NCBI GenBank assembly: GCA_038530555.1
Contig: JBCBCN010000006.1
Coordinates: 1-64,000 of the forward strand
Direction: 5' to 3'
Length of the DNA: 64,000 nt
DNA from: HKCCE3408 sp038530555
Lineage (GTDB): Bacteria; Pseudomonadota; Alphaproteobacteria; Rhodobacterales; Rhodobacteraceae
Shown in pieces: positions 29,269 through 37,429 of this stretch. How positions within the stretch are numbered: the stretch's first letter is position 1; every line of letters starts with the position of its first letter. The position numbers and the translations under genes were made by a program. Under the pieces are notes generated by a model that saw only the letters and a program-made list of their open reading frames with translations, ran no database searches and had not been told where the DNA came from.

Positions 29269-29949
29269 TCAGACGTCGAAGAAGGCACCCGTGGCCAGGA
29301 TGTCTCCCGTGGGCGCCCCCGTGGGTGAGCCGCCCTCCGGTTCGTCTGATACGGCCAACACGCCGCCATCGATCAGAGCCGCGATCTCGGGGGAAATCTC
29401 GAATGTGGTCTCCATATCCGCCGGGATCACTCCGAGCGAGACCGGTGCTTCGGCATCCGGCCCAATCACCCACAATTCCAGGTCCCGCCCAGGGGCGGCG
29501 CCCCCTGCCTCACGGATCACTTTGAAGAGCGATCCGGTGGGCGAATAGCCCGCCTCGATCACCAAAGTGCCATCCTCAGACGCGAGTGAAGCATGCAGTG
29601 TTGGATCAAAACCAGGACCGCGCAGAGTTGGAAGCACAAAGAAAAACGCCACCAAAGCCGCCGTGAGCAAAGAGGGAAAGGCAAACCAACCCCAACCCCA
29701 ACGCCGCTGTGGCGCGCTCGGCGCCACGGAATCGAGCACGCGAGCGCGCAACGCGGCAGGCGGGCTGGCCTCGGGCAATTCTTCGGCGAGCGTCGAGAAT
29801 TCAGCTTTCCAGAAGCTAACCGCCGCGCGCAGGTCCGGCTCGGCGGTCAGGCGCTGCTCGAACGCCTGCCGTTCCTGCGGATCCAGCAGAGACAAGACAT
29901 ATTCCGCAGCAAGCGCGTCGTCATCCGATATGTCAGGTCGGTCGCTCAT
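29269..29949 (-). CDS. RskA-family anti-sigma factor
   Basis: A 226-residue membrane anti-sigma factor. The N-terminal cytoplasmic part (DDALAAEYVLSLLDPQERQA) is the sigma-binding helical region. One membrane helix follows around residues 85-105 (LLTAALVAFFFVLP), then a periplasmic RskA domain (LELWVIGPDAEAPVSLG). The start MSDRPDISD was chosen because its ATG overlaps the sigma TGA by four bases; an in-frame Met 15 codons upstream is less likely. It should hold the ECF sigma factor at the membrane until a signal triggers release. Confidence 0.88.
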   Translation of the reverse strand: MSDRPDISDDDALAAEYVLSLLDPQERQAFEQRLTAEPDLRAAVSFWKAEFSTLAEELPEASPPAALRARVLDSVAPSAPQRRWGWGWFAFPSLLTAALVAFFFVLPTLRGPGFDPTLHASLASEDGTLVIEAGYSPTGSLFKVIREAGGAAPGRDLELWVIGPDAEAPVSLGVIPADMETTFEISPEIAALIDGGVLAVSDEPEGGSPTGAPTGDILATGAFFDV

Positions 29950-30488
29950 CGAGATAGGCATTCTTTGAGCGCAATCAAGGATCGGCGAAGCCAAGTGCGC
30001 ATGGTGTTCAAGGGCACATTATAGTGCAAAGCGAGGTCTTTGTACTGTGCGCCGTCCAAATAGGCCGCCCGCACCGCGCCCGAGCGGTCCTTGGGCAGTT
30101 CGTCGAGACAGGCCTTGATACGACGGGCTTCGGATTGGGCGATGGTTTTGGCCTCGGGGCCAGGCTCGGGCTCGGCAATCTCTCCCACTTGATCGAGATC
30201 GACTTCAGCGGCGCGGCGCGCGCGCAACCGGTCGATGGCGATGTTGCGGGTCAGGGTGATCAGCCAAGTCATCGGTGAATGCCCGGTCACCGCATAGCGA
30301 TCCGCTTTGTTCCAGATGCGCATATAAGCATCTTGCAGGCTGTCCTCAGCCTCGCCGCGGTTCTTGAGGACCCGGAGGCATACCCCGAACAATTTGGCAC
30401 TCGTCGCATCATAAAGCATGGCAAACGCCTCCCGGTCGCCCAAGGCGATCCGGGCGATAAGGTCTTCGATATGCTTGGGATCGGCCAC
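29946..30488 (-). CDS. ECF RNA polymerase sigma factor (SigK-like)
   Basis: A 180-residue group IV sigma factor with region 2 (FAMLYDATSAKLFGVCLR, EDSLQDAYMRIWNKADRY, then TWLITLTRNIAIDRLR) and a region 4 helix-turn-helix (YKDLALHYNVPLNTMRTWLR). The start is GTG at 30,488. It directly precedes, with ATGA overlap, an RskA-type anti-sigma gene, the usual pair. The shared promoter of the two flanking exported-protein genes suggests they are its targets. No such promoter is seen before the sigma gene itself. Confidence 0.93.
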   Translation of the reverse strand: MADPKHIEDLIARIALGDREAFAMLYDATSAKLFGVCLRVLKNRGEAEDSLQDAYMRIWNKADRYAVTGHSPMTWLITLTRNIAIDRLRARRAAEVDLDQVGEIAEPEPGPEAKTIAQSEARRIKACLDELPKDRSGAVRAAYLDGAQYKDLALHYNVPLNTMRTWLRRSLIALKECLSR

Positions 30489-30515
30489 TGGCTTTTGGGA
30501 GCTCTTGGTCCATGC

Positions 30516-30549
30516 AGTCAGGACTGACTTCGTAGGTCAATGCCTGACC
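30516..30549 (-). promoter_or_regulatory. two adjacent palindromes upstream of the sigma gene
   Basis: AGTCAG-GA-CTGACT (30,516-30,529) and GGTCA-ATGCC-TGACC (30,535-30,549) are perfect inverted repeats five bases apart, 28 to 61 bases upstream of the sigma start. They share the half-site GTCA. They could be a dimer-binding operator; the regulator is unknown. Confidence 0.45.
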
Positions 30550-30558
30550 ATATGCAAA

Positions 30559-30594
30559 CGGTGCGGGCGCAATTGGCGGGGGACGCCCGCACCG
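30559..30594 (-). terminator. GC-rich hairpin after the DUF4394 gene
   Basis: A perfect 11-base stem (CGGTGCGGGCG with CGCCCGCACCG), 55 bases beyond the DUF4394 stop. There is no T-run. It probably separates this gene from the sigma operon. Confidence 0.6.
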
Positions 30595-30648
30595 GCCAGG
30601 GCCGCCCCAGGTCTGGGCCGCCCTGTATCCGTTAAAAACCGATATGCA

Positions 30649-31503
30649 TCACATGCCCATCGAGGCCGCAAAGCCGGTTACGCCGCCGATCCCAAGATCG
30701 GCCAGCATGCGCGCCGCGCCGGTTTCCAGGTCGATCGAATAAAGCCCAGCGGTCTCCGCGCCTTCGAACTGAAGAATGCCATAGGCCATATTCTCACCCT
30801 CGGCGCCCGAGACGATGTCAAAACCGCCCATCGCAGCGAGGTCGACGGCTTCCCCATCGACGGTCACCGGGGCGATTGTCGCGAGCGTGCCGGCATTGTT
30901 GGCCAAGCTTACCAAAGCATTCGTTTCCGCGTCGAGCGCGTATTGGAACGTCTCCGAGGCGGTCTCGCCGTTGATCGCGTTGGTATAGGCGTTGGCAAAG
31001 ATCGCCGGTGTGGCGCCCTCGTTCGCGTCGCCCTCGCCATAGGCCAAGTCTGTGAAACGCAGAACGGAATTCGCGCGCTCGTCATTGTCGCCGAAACCGT
31101 CGGGGAAATAGACCAAGTTGTCGCCGCCCGAGGAAACGGCCCGCACAGCGTCGATCTGGTTGTTGAAGTCGAAGGCCACGGCGGCCCCGTCGGCGATCAT
31201 CGCGTCGTCCATAAAGCTCGCGCCCAAGTCCGACATCATGCCCGAGGCGGGATCAATCGTGCCGATCATGCCGCCAGCAAAGCCAAGCAGTTCGCCAGTG
31301 ACGGGACGCCAGGCGATTGCGTTGATCGCCGCGCTCAATTCATAGGCCGCGACTGCGCCTGGGTCGGACAGATCCGCCATCACCAACAGCGTGCTGCCGT
31401 CGCCCGCCAAAGCATAACCCGAAGTCGGTGTTGCGTGGCCATCGGCGAAGGCTGGCAGACCAGACAGGACAAGTGCAGAAGTTGCCAAAAAAAGCGATTT
31501 CAT
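30649..31503 (-). CDS. exported DUF4394 protein
   Basis: A 284-residue protein with a signal peptide (residues 1-20, ending GLPAFA). The rest is a DUF4394-type beta-propeller-like domain with repeating motifs (INAIAWRPVTGELLGF, GTIDPASGMMSDLG, LYSIDLETGAARMLADLG). Function is unknown; family members are extracytoplasmic and often linked to ECF sigma factors. Its promoter (31,562-31,590) matches that of the fasciclin gene, so both may form one envelope-stress regulon. Confidence 0.85.
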   Translation of the reverse strand: MKSLFLATSALVLSGLPAFADGHATPTSGYALAGDGSTLLVMADLSDPGAVAAYELSAAINAIAWRPVTGELLGFAGGMIGTIDPASGMMSDLGASFMDDAMIADGAAVAFDFNNQIDAVRAVSSGGDNLVYFPDGFGDNDERANSVLRFTDLAYGEGDANEGATPAIFANAYTNAINGETASETFQYALDAETNALVSLANNAGTLATIAPVTVDGEAVDLAAMGGFDIVSGAEGENMAYGILQFEGAETAGLYSIDLETGAARMLADLGIGGVTGFAASMGM

Positions 31504-31561
31504 AGGGATACCCCTGAATTTTCATGTTTGACCCGGCGCTCATCGCCTGGTCTCACGCGAA

Positions 31562-31590
31562 GTCACGAAAACGCTGTTTGAAAAGTTTCA
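31562..31590 (-). promoter_or_regulatory. ECF-type promoter of the DUF4394 gene
   Basis: TGAAACTT, 15 bases, then CGTG on the minus strand, 60 bases before the start codon. Boxes and spacing match the promoter at 29,205-29,233, while the spacers differ at many positions, which argues for functional conservation. Confidence 0.6.
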
Positions 31591-31696
31591 GGCCGCGGCA
31601 GGATTTTTTGCTAGGGCGTTTTCATGCGCTGATCTTGGTCGCGCAGGCCGCCCCCTTTGCCACCGCGAAAATCTTCGGTTCGCGCGCGCTGGCGGC

Positions 31697-32506
31697 TCAG
31701 GCCTGTGGCTCAGATTTGAGCCGGCGCCAATGCTCCAGCGCCACGGTGCCGGAGGTGGCTGAGATCTCGGCGGCCAGGATGTTTCCCAAATGGCCCAAAA
31801 GGACGCGCTGTGCGCCGTCATGCGGAACGAAAACGAAAATTCCGTCAGTTTCGAGCCCCGCCGCCATCGGAAATTCCGGCGCGAGAAGGCGCTCGAGCCG
31901 CCGCGTCGCCCAGCCTGCAAGCGACGCGATGGCCGCTTCATCGCCGTGGACCGCGCTGGTCTCGTCGCCTTCGATCCAAACCGCGGCCTTCAAATCCAGC
32001 TCCATTGCCGCGACGAAGGCGTCGACGATATCGCGCTCGGCCCCGGCCGACTGGGCCGGATCGTGGCCCGACAAGCCACCGGCCTCAAAGAGTGATGACG
32101 CCCGCAGCCCAGTATCTCCGATCACTTCTAGGCGCTCTGGCGGCGGCTCGGCCAAAATCCGCAACCGTCCTGAAGCTTTGAAAACCGCACGCAACGCGGC
32201 CAGGGCGCTGTCTTGGTCTTTGGCGCTTAGCTCGTCCGTCGAGAATGGTTCAGCCAACCCGGACGACAATCCGCCGGGCGCGGGCGGGAGAAGGCGGATC
32301 AGGCGCCGACCCGCCGCCAGGGCTGCAAATGTTGTCCCATCGCCCAAGCTCACAGACAGCTTTCGACCCAATATTGCCCGCTCGACTTGCTGCAAAAACA
32401 TGGCCAATGCCTCATCTGCCTGACCGTACTCGACCCATTCACCGCTGAGCTTGCCGTCGCTCGCGGTGCGCCGCAGATCTTTTTGCGCGTCGTCACGGGC
32501 GCCCAT
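31697..32506 (-). CDS. hypothetical protein at the end of the kinase/GTPase cluster
   Basis: A 269-residue soluble protein of unknown function with no signal peptide or membrane helix. Short stretches (AVHGDEAAIASLAGWATRRL and TDGIFVFVPHDG) suggest an alpha/beta fold. It follows the roadblock-like gene by 56 bases in the same direction, so it probably belongs to the kinase–FHA–phosphatase–GTPase operon or is co-regulated with it. A second roadblock-like domain is conceivable but not demonstrated. Confidence 0.6.
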   Translation of the reverse strand: MGARDDAQKDLRRTASDGKLSGEWVEYGQADEALAMFLQQVERAILGRKLSVSLGDGTTFAALAAGRRLIRLLPPAPGGLSSGLAEPFSTDELSAKDQDSALAALRAVFKASGRLRILAEPPPERLEVIGDTGLRASSLFEAGGLSGHDPAQSAGAERDIVDAFVAAMELDLKAAVWIEGDETSAVHGDEAAIASLAGWATRRLERLLAPEFPMAAGLETDGIFVFVPHDGAQRVLLGHLGNILAAEISATSGTVALEHWRRLKSEPQA

Positions 32507-32562
32507 GGAAGTTCTCGCTCAGGGCCGGGGCAAACGCCCGGCAGTGTAGGTTCTGAGACCGA

Positions 32563-32922
32563 TCACGCCATGCTGCTTTGGCCTAAAACCCCCCGGCTCG
32601 CAGTGATAAGGCGGGCCAGATCGACGCCCGGTGCGCAGATACAGCACAAAGCTTCGTTTGGGTCATTGGCCGAACGAAAAAACGCCCGACTGCCTGTCGC
32701 ACTCATGAACATGACATGGTCGCTGTCTTGTTCGGAGGCATCTTCCGAAAAAAGCTCCGCCGCACAAGCACAAAGCGCGTCGAGATACTCCTGCGGATAG
32801 CGCAACGCGCCATCAGCGCTCAGGACTGTGCCCGAGCCAATATCGGCGTAAACCGCCAATTCGCAGTCGGGAAGTTTGGCTCGAAACTCGGAAAGCGCGC
32901 GGGGCGTCATACGGATACACAA
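32563..32922 (-). CDS. small protein, possibly roadblock/LC7-like
   Basis: A 119-residue alpha/beta protein. The order of elements (CELAVYADIGSGTVLSADG, a helix, DHVMFMSATGSRAFFRS, then EALCCICAPGVDLARLI) resembles roadblock/LC7 proteins such as MglB, which regulate GTPases. The assignment rests on pattern only. It lies 175 bases downstream of a dynamin-like GTPase gene, which makes a GTPase-regulator role attractive. Confidence 0.5.
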   Translation of the reverse strand: MCIRMTPRALSEFRAKLPDCELAVYADIGSGTVLSADGALRYPQEYLDALCACAAELFSEDASEQDSDHVMFMSATGSRAFFRSANDPNEALCCICAPGVDLARLITASRGVLGQSSMA

Positions 32923-33097
32923 CCTGCTCAGACAAAACTGATCTAGGATGTAGCGCTAGAATTGCGGAGGCGACAACCCCGAGTTCGGGGCAAAAGTTTG
33001 TTTCGCGCCCGCACATATGCGCGGCCGGTCAAGACCCGTTGTCAAATCTCAAGCGTGCACCCAAGCGCTTTTCGCACGCCATTCATGATAGACGCGG

Positions 33098-34018
33098 CTA
33101 CAAAAGCGGGTCGCTTGACCCTGCGCGGCGCGGCCTCGTCGAGCCTCCGCTCAATCGTGTAACGCGGCGCGGCACGACCGCTGGTGCCCCGGGTGCATTG
33201 GGTTCGTTTTCTGCGCTCGGGACGGCGACGGCGTCTGATGCTTCGACACCAACCGGGCTGCTTTCGCTCCGGGCCTCGCCAGCGATGCGCGGCTCGGCAT
33301 TTGCCGGACGGGGCATCGCGCTTAGCGCGCCACCGACAGGGCCGCCTTTGGAAATCTCGGAAATAATCTCACCGAAGGCATCATTGAACGCCGCCATTCC
33401 GCTCTGGCGCCACATGGCCTCATCTTCTCTGCCTTGTAGGGCTTGCAAAAGCGCGACGGGAAAGACACCGCGAAACTGCCCGCTGACTTCACGGCTGATC
33501 CGGGCGTGGAGCCTTGCGCGGTCTTCGGGGCTGCGGACCTTGTCGATCCGGGTCAGCAAGAGCAGTGAGTGTTTGTAAAGCTCTTCGGGCACTTCTTCCC
33601 AGATCGCGGCCTCAGATTGTCGCCAGGCCTGCGTCGACGGGGTGCACCAGATCGCGCCATCGGCCTGGGGCAGCACTGCGTCCCAGATGTCAGGCGACAT
33701 GTTCGGGTCCGATGAGCCGGGCATGTCGATCAGATCACAGCGTTCGAGGATCGGCGCCTCGACGAAAACCCGCAAATACTGCGTGTCGTCCATCGGCACT
33801 GCGCTGATGTCGTCGGTGTCGAGCTCGAACTCACTGCCGTCTTTGGTGACCCGAACGCTCGCGCCGGTTCCGTGGCTGTACCAGATCGGCGGTACGTGGC
33901 TGGCCGTGGCGCGCATCGGAGAGCGTTCCTGCTCCAACAGCGCATTGACGAGCGTGCTTTTGCCCGCGCTAAACTCGCCCAAAAGGATGATACGCGGTGT
34001 TTTGGCGCTGTCGGTCAT
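33098..34018 (-). CDS. dynamin-like GTPase, small
   Basis: A 306-residue GTPase: G1 LLGEFSAGKSTLVNALL (residues 11-27), G3 DLIDMPGSSDPN (about 95-106) and G4 LLTRIDKV (about 155) are intact. The last 80 residues are Pro/Ala/Ser-rich and basic and look disordered, with no membrane helix. Its ATG overlaps the stop of the larger GTPase by four bases, so the two are translated together and probably work as a pair, as bacterial dynamin pairs do. Confidence 0.85.
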   Translation of the reverse strand: MTDSAKTPRIILLGEFSAGKSTLVNALLEQERSPMRATASHVPPIWYSHGTGASVRVTKDGSEFELDTDDISAVPMDDTQYLRVFVEAPILERCDLIDMPGSSDPNMSPDIWDAVLPQADGAIWCTPSTQAWRQSEAAIWEEVPEELYKHSLLLLTRIDKVRSPEDRARLHARISREVSGQFRGVFPVALLQALQGREDEAMWRQSGMAAFNDAFGEIISEISKGGPVGGALSAMPRPANAEPRIAGEARSESSPVGVEASDAVAVPSAENEPNAPGAPAVVPRRVTRLSGGSTRPRRAGSSDPLL

Positions 34019-36129
34019 TCCGCGGCACTCCTTAGGTTTTCAGGTCGAAACTCGCTCAGCGCGTCCATGGCCGCGGCCAGTCGCTGACCTTTTGCCTCGG
34101 CCTCTTCGTTGCGCGCTTCGCTCGCTGCGTTCGGGTCGCTTTGCGTTTGCTGGGCAACTTCCAGGATGCTGGCGCGTTGACGCTCAATGAACTCGGTCAG
34201 AGCTGATTTGACCTGATCGAGGTAAGGCTCAGCATGATCGCAGGACAAAGACCCAATCATCGGGTCGATCTCGGCGCCGATCATCCCGGCAAACTCTTCT
34301 GTAAAGCTGTCGTAGGAGCGGCGCTTGCGCCACCAGCGGCTCCACCAATTGCCCTTGATGTCGAGCGCGATGGTCTGGCCCAGCATCACTGGCGCGGGCG
34401 CTTTGGGCACAACCGGCACTTGCAAGCCATACTCGCTGTCGCCCGGTTGGAAGGCGCCCATATAGAGCGCCTTGATCTCATCGGCGGCGGCTTGGAAAAC
34501 CGCGCCCGAGGCTTTCTCCGCCTTGGCGGCGAAGACGCGGTAGCCCGAGCGCAAAAGCACGCGCAGGCCCGCCGGGTCATATGTCCAGACCTCGTGTTCG
34601 CCGTAATCCTCCAGGTGCTTGATCAAAGAGGCTGTGGCACGGGTCAAAAAGCTGCGTCGGGAGTTTTCCAGACGGTCATCAAGTGACCGTATGAGCTCGT
34701 CGAATTTGCCTTCAACCGCGCTCACATGGCGCTCTGCGATGGCTGTCATCTCGGCGCCAATCTTATCCGGCGCAACGGCTGTGACCGGCCCACCGGTCGC
34801 GCGCTTTTTGGCGACGGAATGGCTTGCCGAGAGGGCACTTGCCAGGTTCTGTGCAGCCCCTGAGATATTGGCTTCAAACTCGGCACCTTCCCCGGCAATC
34901 ACACGCTCCGAGATGGCTTTGCACAAAGCGGGCATCCCCGACAGCGTCCAAACCATATCTTCAACGCTCAGCGCAGCGAGGCCGCCTTCAATCGCATGCT
35001 GGCCCCAAGCCAAAAGCGCCTCGGCGCTGGCCTGGCCCAGGCTCTCATAGCCGCCCTCTAGCGCATGGCTGGCCCAAAACGCGCTGCCAAAGATGATCTG
35101 CGCATCCTTCGGCCCGTCTTGCGCCCTCAGGGTCGCTTCGATCGAGGCCTGAATTTCCGGGATCTCGTTCACCGGATCGGTCAGCTCGTCGATCCGGTTG
35201 ACGAAGATGATCACCTCGCGCGACCGGATGTTCGAGATCAGGCGGATCAGCGCCATATCGACGGTCGAGAGCGCCTGATGCGCCGACAAAACCACCACAC
35301 AAAGTTTGGAGGCCCGGATCGCGTTGACCGTGATTTGCTCACGGATCATGAACGTGTCGTTCACACCCGGCGTGTCGCGGATGCACATGCGCATCGGCAG
35401 CTCGGATTGACCCATCAAAAGATCGGCCGAACGGGTGATATCGGCAAAGCGGCCCTGGCTCTGGTCGGCCGGTGTATCCTCACCGAAATCATCGCCCAGA
35501 CACACATAGCGCTGGATCAGTTGCTCATCGACGTAGCCGTATTCATGCTCCTGGCCGAGCAGCATCTCAAATTTATTGCCCAAGCGGCGGCGCGATTTCT
35601 CGCGCATTTCCTGAAGCTGAGCGCGCACCTTTTCGAGCTCTTGCTCGGCGCCTGCGCGCGAGGCCAGCTCGCCCACACGCCCGCCACGGCTCAGCAGATG
35701 GTCCCATTCCTCTTCGCTGAAAAAGCGGAACTTGGCTTTGTTGTTGCCGGGCTTCAGGCCGGGTTCAAGATGCAGGGAGGTAACGACCGAGGTCCAAGGA
35801 TTGATGTCCGCCGGGAGCAGATCGGGCCAACCGGCCATCGCATTCACCAGCGTCGTCTTGCCGGCCTTAACCTGACCGATCATCGTCACACTGGGCTGAA
35901 ATTGGCGGATCTGACGACGCAGCTTTTTCGTAGTCGGCGCCGTTGCAGGGCCGCCGGCTTGTTCCAAATCGACCAGCGCACCTTCAAGACGCCGCAGCCG
36001 ATCGGCCAACGCACCAAGGCCCTCATAGGCCTGGCGGATCAGGCCCGTCTGCGCGGGCGCGCCCCGACGTGCAGTGGCGGCAGTCGCTTGCGGCGGCGCA
36101 CTGTGCGTTTCGCTGCTTTCTGCAGTCAT
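34015..36129 (-). CDS. dynamin-family GTPase, large
   Basis: A 704-residue protein. After a disordered 30-residue N-terminus and a helical region, the GTPase domain shows G1 MIGQVKAGKTTLVNAM (about residue 85), a G2 threonine region (PWTSVVTSLHLE), G3 IRDTPGVNDTF (about 255) and G4 VIFVNRIDEL (about 300). The remaining 350 residues are mainly helical and include a basic patch (NWWSRWWRKRRSY, about 610) that could touch membrane. It resembles bacterial dynamin-like and SrfC-like GTPases. It is the central large GTPase of the cluster. Confidence 0.85.
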   Translation of the reverse strand: MTAESSETHSAPPQATAATARRGAPAQTGLIRQAYEGLGALADRLRRLEGALVDLEQAGGPATAPTTKKLRRQIRQFQPSVTMIGQVKAGKTTLVNAMAGWPDLLPADINPWTSVVTSLHLEPGLKPGNNKAKFRFFSEEEWDHLLSRGGRVGELASRAGAEQELEKVRAQLQEMREKSRRRLGNKFEMLLGQEHEYGYVDEQLIQRYVCLGDDFGEDTPADQSQGRFADITRSADLLMGQSELPMRMCIRDTPGVNDTFMIREQITVNAIRASKLCVVVLSAHQALSTVDMALIRLISNIRSREVIIFVNRIDELTDPVNEIPEIQASIEATLRAQDGPKDAQIIFGSAFWASHALEGGYESLGQASAEALLAWGQHAIEGGLAALSVEDMVWTLSGMPALCKAISERVIAGEGAEFEANISGAAQNLASALSASHSVAKKRATGGPVTAVAPDKIGAEMTAIAERHVSAVEGKFDELIRSLDDRLENSRRSFLTRATASLIKHLEDYGEHEVWTYDPAGLRVLLRSGYRVFAAKAEKASGAVFQAAADEIKALYMGAFQPGDSEYGLQVPVVPKAPAPVMLGQTIALDIKGNWWSRWWRKRRSYDSFTEEFAGMIGAEIDPMIGSLSCDHAEPYLDQVKSALTEFIERQRASILEVAQQTQSDPNAASEARNEEAEAKGQRLAAAMDALSEFRPENLRSAAE

Positions 36130-36157
36130 TTCTGCTCTCCTTTTGCCCGCCAGCCAC

Positions 36158-37429
36158 TCATGCCGCTAACGCGCGCTCAAACTCACCCCGGAGTTGCAGC
36201 ATCAGCGACGCGGCATCGCGCGCCTGGCTGTCTCCGCCCTCTACTTGCAACAGGATTGCAACGTCCCAAGCCTCATCGAGGCACTCGCGCAGCGCGTCCG
36301 CCTGGCCGTCATCCTCGGGCCAGGCATCGGCGCGGTCGCGCAGAACTTCTGTCGTTTCGCAGCAATGCTCGAGCACATCGCTGGCCCAATCGCCCGAGGG
36401 GCTTTCCTGCCAGTCGAGCATCTCGCTGAGCGCGCGGGCACGGCGCTTGAGGTAAAGCATTGGCTCCGAGATTGTCTTTTTCAGTGTGGCCACGGCCTCG
36501 GGGTCGCGCGGCGGAGGCTCTGGTATGGCTGCGAGCGCGGGGGCCTGAGCCGCCGGCGCGGTCTGGGGCGGCTTGGGCGCCGCTGGTTTCGGCGCTGCGG
36601 CTTTGGCCGTCTTGGCCGCGGGTTTCATCGAAGCCCGGGCCGCATCGCTTTGACCAAAACGGTAGAGAAAGAGGCGCGCGGCATCCAGATCGGCAAGCTG
36701 CGCTTCGTCGATATCGGCGTTGAGCCGACGCATCAGCGCCTTAAGCCCCGGCGCCGGTCCCAGATCGAGCGCGCCATGGGCGTCTAGATGCTCGGCTAGG
36801 GAGACCGCAAAAACACCTTCGAAATCGGCCCCAACGCGTTGGCGCAAAGTGCCAGGATTGTCGCCCCGGCCGGTCGCCACGAGAAACGCGTGGTGTTTCA
36901 TGGGATCGGGCGCATTGCTCCACAGGTCGGCCTCATGCGGCGGGAAGCCCTGCGAGCACCACAGCGTCAACTCCAACCGGCTTGCCGCCCAGTTCAGCGC
37001 CGAAAGCTGCCCGGGATAATCATTGCCGAGGCTCAGGTGCAGAAACGAGATCCGCCGCAATGCCTCAATCGGGCCCGTCAGGCGAATGAAAACCGGGTTA
37101 TGCGCCATCAAATCCGCATCGGGCCAACCCTCGCTGTTAAGGACCGTGGCATCGCCCAAAGTGGCCGAACAGGTATAGCTTGCCCCGTGCACGATCTCGA
37201 GCGTCGGCGTCGGGAAGCCCGCGGGGATCGGGTCCTGGCCAAGGATCATGCTTAGAACGGTCGCCGGGCCCGCCTCGGTCCCGCCGATCAGGCCCACGCG
37301 CACCGGACGGCGCAAATTGTCGAGCAATTTAGCGCAGGTCTGGGCGTCTTTCGCGGGTATCGCTTTGGCGGCGAGGGCGGCTTCGAGTTGGTCGATCGCC
37401 GCCAGGGTTTCCGGGGCCAGAGTGTTCAT
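36158..37429 (-). CDS. GTPase-like protein lacking a functional P-loop
   Basis: A 423-residue protein whose N-terminal 230 residues follow the layout of its GTPase neighbours. At the P-loop, however, it has GLIGGTEAGPATVLSMIL: the GKS/T is replaced by GPA, and no clear DxxG follows. It is therefore probably a pseudo-GTPase partner. An Ala/Pro/Lys-rich linker (about 270-315) leads to a helical C-terminal domain. The stop lies 28 bases before the large GTPase, and the start overlaps the phosphatase stop by four bases, so it is co-translated with both signalling and GTPase genes. Confidence 0.65.
   Translation of the reverse strand: MNTLAPETLAAIDQLEAALAAKAIPAKDAQTCAKLLDNLRRPVRVGLIGGTEAGPATVLSMILGQDPIPAGFPTPTLEIVHGASYTCSATLGDATVLNSEGWPDADLMAHNPVFIRLTGPIEALRRISFLHLSLGNDYPGQLSALNWAASRLELTLWCSQGFPPHEADLWSNAPDPMKHHAFLVATGRGDNPGTLRQRVGADFEGVFAVSLAEHLDAHGALDLGPAPGLKALMRRLNADIDEAQLADLDAARLFLYRFGQSDAARASMKPAAKTAKAAAPKPAAPKPPQTAPAAQAPALAAIPEPPPRDPEAVATLKKTISEPMLYLKRRARALSEMLDWQESPSGDWASDVLEHCCETTEVLRDRADAWPEDDGQADALRECLDEAWDVAILLQVEGGDSQARDAASLMLQLRGEFERALAA

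Noticed and set aside
35065..36429. A 454-codon plus-strand frame opposite the dynamin-like GTPase gene
   Set aside because: It is the antisense shadow of a clearly coding GC-rich gene; the translation is His/Arg/Gln-rich without motifs.
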